Part shown: one piece after another, positions 60,805-64,000 of the stretch
How positions within the stretch are numbered: the first letter of the stretch is position 1
How the letters are laid out: each line of letters begins with the position of its first letter
Assembly (NCBI GenBank): GCA_964036275.1
Contig: OZ038435.1
Span: forward strand, 15,899,920 to 15,963,919
Source: Litoditis marina
Lineage: Eukaryota; Nematoda; Chromadorea; Rhabditida; Rhabditidae
Length of the DNA stretch: 64,000 bases
Direction of reading: 5' to 3'
Translations under genes and position numbers: made by a program
The notes under the pieces: model-generated
What the model saw: only the letters and a program-made list of their open reading frames with translations
Databases searched by the model: none
What the model was told of the DNA's origin: nothing

Positions 60805-62637
60805 GGGTAACCAAATTTTCGTTGTAACACAGATTTCGATACGCGCTTAATTCCACGATTTTCGAGCGAGAATCAACGGTATCAAACTACAAACACAGAG
60901 GAAAAGATCAAACTACACTGTATAAGCCTTTTTTAAGAAAAGCATTGTCCAAAGGCAGTTGTGAACTTCCTCATGAGAACTACTCATCTGTCTCTCATCC
61001 CATTCTTGTTCCTGTTTCGCCGTCTTATTTCGCGGTAGTCAAAAGGATGACTATTTACCCATTGGCTGACTCATTCCTCCAATCCGAACCAAACTTCTCA
61101 GCAAACAATCTTCTCTCGCTATTGTCAGTTGCCAGTGATTTTTCCTAAGTTCTCAAGTTAATTAGAACTGCATTCTTCTTTCTGAACTGTCGTTGTTTTA
61201 AAACGTAAGATGCCTACCCAGCTATTATTGGATTAAAACAATAGACAATAATGGAAAATTTTCTCATTTTCGCACTTTACTATACTTGAAAACCTAGCAA
61301 TTACCCTACATTTATCCTTGCGTTCAAAATGTTTGGGTCATTCACTCTCAAAAGATTATCACCTCCTTTTTAAAGGTCAAAGTTTCAAATACCTATTTTT
61401 AATTCTATCACATTACTTAGTTGTAGGACATTTGGAGCCCATGAAACTCCTCTAATAAATTAGATAAAACCATCATTTCTCCCGTTTAGATGATTGCTGT
61501 CACTTTGTGTGATGAGCAGATGTTAAATAGCTTCATTCAAATGTCTCCCCGATTCCCCCTCTCTTATTCTCCGATCCTACAGTGTTTGTTCACGAAAAAC
61601 GGGATAATTTGATGATATTCGAAAAATCTAATTTTCAAATGGTGAAATTTCAATCACTTTTTATTACTTTATAACCGAGTTCATATTTGTTAAATAAATT
61701 CACATGTTGTCATTCCTATAAGAAATTCCTGTAATCACTCTTGCAGGTTTGAAAGTGTTCTTACAATAGATTCTTGATGAGTAGAATAATGTTTATTTGC
61801 GCTCTACTTGCGCTCTATCTCTCGTCCACAACACTTAGAAACACGCTGTTTGTCTGATATTTCTGTCTACCAACTGATGAGAAAAACAGTTTTTATCACA
61901 AACGTTTGAAAACACCACGTTTTGCCTTGCTACTAGAAAACCGTTCTGTTTTCAAAGAGCTCCGCATGTACAGTCAAATCGTGTGTCTTACGTTACAATT
62001 ATGTTCACTCTAGTAAACTCGGTTGTGAACGAAATTCAACCCGGGTGGCATTTCGAGAGAGTATTTTACCGAATACCTTGTATATAAGGCTCACTCTTGT
62101 AACTGGTGTTTCGAAAAACCAGAACGATGAGATCAAACTAAAACACAGCGGAAATGTGCCACAATACCGTATAGGCTCGTCTAGCTCGTCTTTATTCGAA
62201 GGGTTTCCATGGAAAATTGTTTCTTGAACCATGACTTTTTTTTTTCGAATGGGTCAGTTTTTTTCGATTGGATTGAGTGCTTGAGGGAGGGAAACGTATT
62301 TGATATAGGAGGATCCAGATCTCGGCCCTTGTGTGCGTTCTGTTGTGTCCTGTGTTTACCCGATTAATATGCGACGATTGCAGGCCAATTTCTCACCTAA
62401 CCGACTTTTTCCGAACCAAAATCTAACCGATTCTTCACGAACCAATCTCTCGGTGAGAAACCAAACCTTGTACGATCGACGCAAAATCCAACCAAGTCTC
62501 AATATACTTGGCAACACATTTCAGCATAAATTTCTTGATTTGGTTCGATTCCACTTTTCTTGGCCCGAATTCGGTTCGGTTCTGGAACGATACAACCGAT
62601 TTGGGATGAATCGGTTCGATTTTGGTTCGTGAAATCC

Positions 62638-62654
62638 CCCCCCCCCCCCCCCCC
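62638..62654. repeat. Poly-C run
   Basis: About 17 consecutive C within a region of degenerate CCGA(A/T)CCAAA-type repeats (about 62390-62630). Confidence 0.95.
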
Positions 62655-63719
62655 ATTAACACCTGCCAGACTATGCCAAACGCATTACATATTTGTTTAC
62701 CAGTTGCGTAAACAAAGATGTTATCATCATATAGATGATCCAATCCACTCCTCAAGAACTTGACTACTTGACACCAACATAGTTTTGAATAAAACTCTTT
62801 TCGGACTGAATATTATCTAAAAGTCCACACGATAAAAAGCTTTTTGAATTAACTAAAACACTATACATTTTGTTCTCGGGTTCTTGTCGAAAACCGTGTC
62901 GAGTTGGTTTTCTACCATTTATATCGAGGAACATTTATTTACCGCAGATTCAAGTTAAGTTTCTGTTATTGTCCTATACGAAAGTTTCCAAGAACTGTAA
63001 TGATTCACTTTTCCTTGCTGTTTGTTTTCGATGAAATAATAGCTGACGGTAAATTGCCAGTGTTCGGATCGCGAACCTGTTTCAGTACAGTTACGGGCTT
63101 TGTGATAGAAAACGTAGAATTCTCAGTTTTGGTTTAGTTTTCTTTCAATTTTCTTTCTTCTTCTTGGATGTGTGAATAGTTCATACCTTTCTTTATCGAA
63201 CTTTTGATGGTTCATAACTTTCTTTATCGAGCTTTTTATAGTTCAAAACTATATTATTTACACTCTAGATGGTTTACAACCTTTTCATTTTAACTTTCGA
63301 TAGTTCAAACTACATTATACTTCAGTTAATCACCAATTTTTCCTCACAATCTAAGCAGTTAATCTTGACAAAAGGGTCTAGAGTTCGCTTTCCCTCGGGA
63401 GGATGAAACATTCTCAAAGATGGCACGATGCCACCTTTTTATGTAGTCTGCAAGCCATCGAATTCACTTTTCGGAATTCACTTGGCTCAGAATACTTGAA
63501 ACTGTCGAGTTTCAACTGAAACGCTTTATCTAGAAACGTACTGCGATGAACATTTGTAGAAGCAGAACACATTTCTAGAGTTCTTTGATGTCAGAATCAT
63601 CCTTTTTGCAGAAAATGGACACTTTATGTACCACCCTTGTACTAAGAAGCGTTTCAAACTGAAACTAACTACCACACTTTTTTTATGTCCCCGCCACATT
63701 CTTTCTACGCTCCTCTTTT

Positions 63720-63875
<156 letters not shown>

Positions 63876-64000
63876 CCATTCATCTAAAGTGAGTCAACCA
63901 CACACAATGAATACAACTGCCCCCGGAAGCCAAGCACGTCATTTTGGACAGTTTACAGTTATCTGGCACTAACAAAACTAGTTTCTTTCTTATCTAACAA

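Overview
The window looks like nematode nuclear DNA, most likely a Caenorhabditis-type genome. It is AT-rich, with many small coding exons bounded by GT...TTTCAG-type splice sites, palindromic MITE-like elements and long CT/GA microsatellites. It also carries a tandem family of CUB-like proteins of the nematode-expanded kind (Pfam CUB_2 / CUB-like). No bacterial-style genes, rRNA or CRISPR were seen. Species and locus cannot be fixed from the sequence alone.

Layout. (1) 1-8.8 kb is mostly non-coding, with one possible minus-strand exon at the left edge and repeats. (2) A plus-strand gene, unrecognised and Ser-rich/disordered, has four exons at 8790-13591, a giant intron of about 37.2 kb (13592-50781), and nine further exons at 50782-57378, perhaps with a last one ending at 57559. 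Reading phase is kept across the giant intron. The exons just after it have no in-frame Met, which supports one continuous gene. (3) Inside that intron, on the opposite strand, lie four tandem CUB-like genes, transcribed from high to low coordinates: A (50365-43083, 19 exons, 883 aa), B (42030-34892, 18 exons, 747 aa), C (34430-25884, 17 exons, 663 aa) and D (24860-15925, 16 exons, 609 aa). (4) 57.6-64 kb holds a possible 3' UTR, microsatellites and MITEs, with no further gene I could support.

The four nested genes share one plan: a signal peptide, five tandem CUB-like modules of about 110-120 aa (six in A), a Thr/Ser-rich stalk in A and B only, one transmembrane helix and a short cytoplasmic tail. 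Modules are separated by phase-1 introns, and several exon lengths are identical in all four genes (232, 134, 80, 143 and 124 nt). A and B form one pair, C and D another; C and D still share intron sequence. Gene D has an in-frame stop just before the transmembrane helix, with a decaying anchor region behind it, so it probably makes a secreted protein. An inverted copy of a membrane-anchor exon sits in a D intron, and a MITE supplies one of D's splice acceptors.

The repeat load is high: a 120-bp palindromic MITE (6 copies), a 200-bp element with tRNA-like A and B boxes and TATAGT ends (8 copies, all at 17.6-39.5 kb), a foldback element, a 152-bp perfect-looking inverted repeat, a GC-rich hairpin and a GGCGCC minisatellite. 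All gene models were built by hand from splice sites, phase and paralogue comparison; no search was run.
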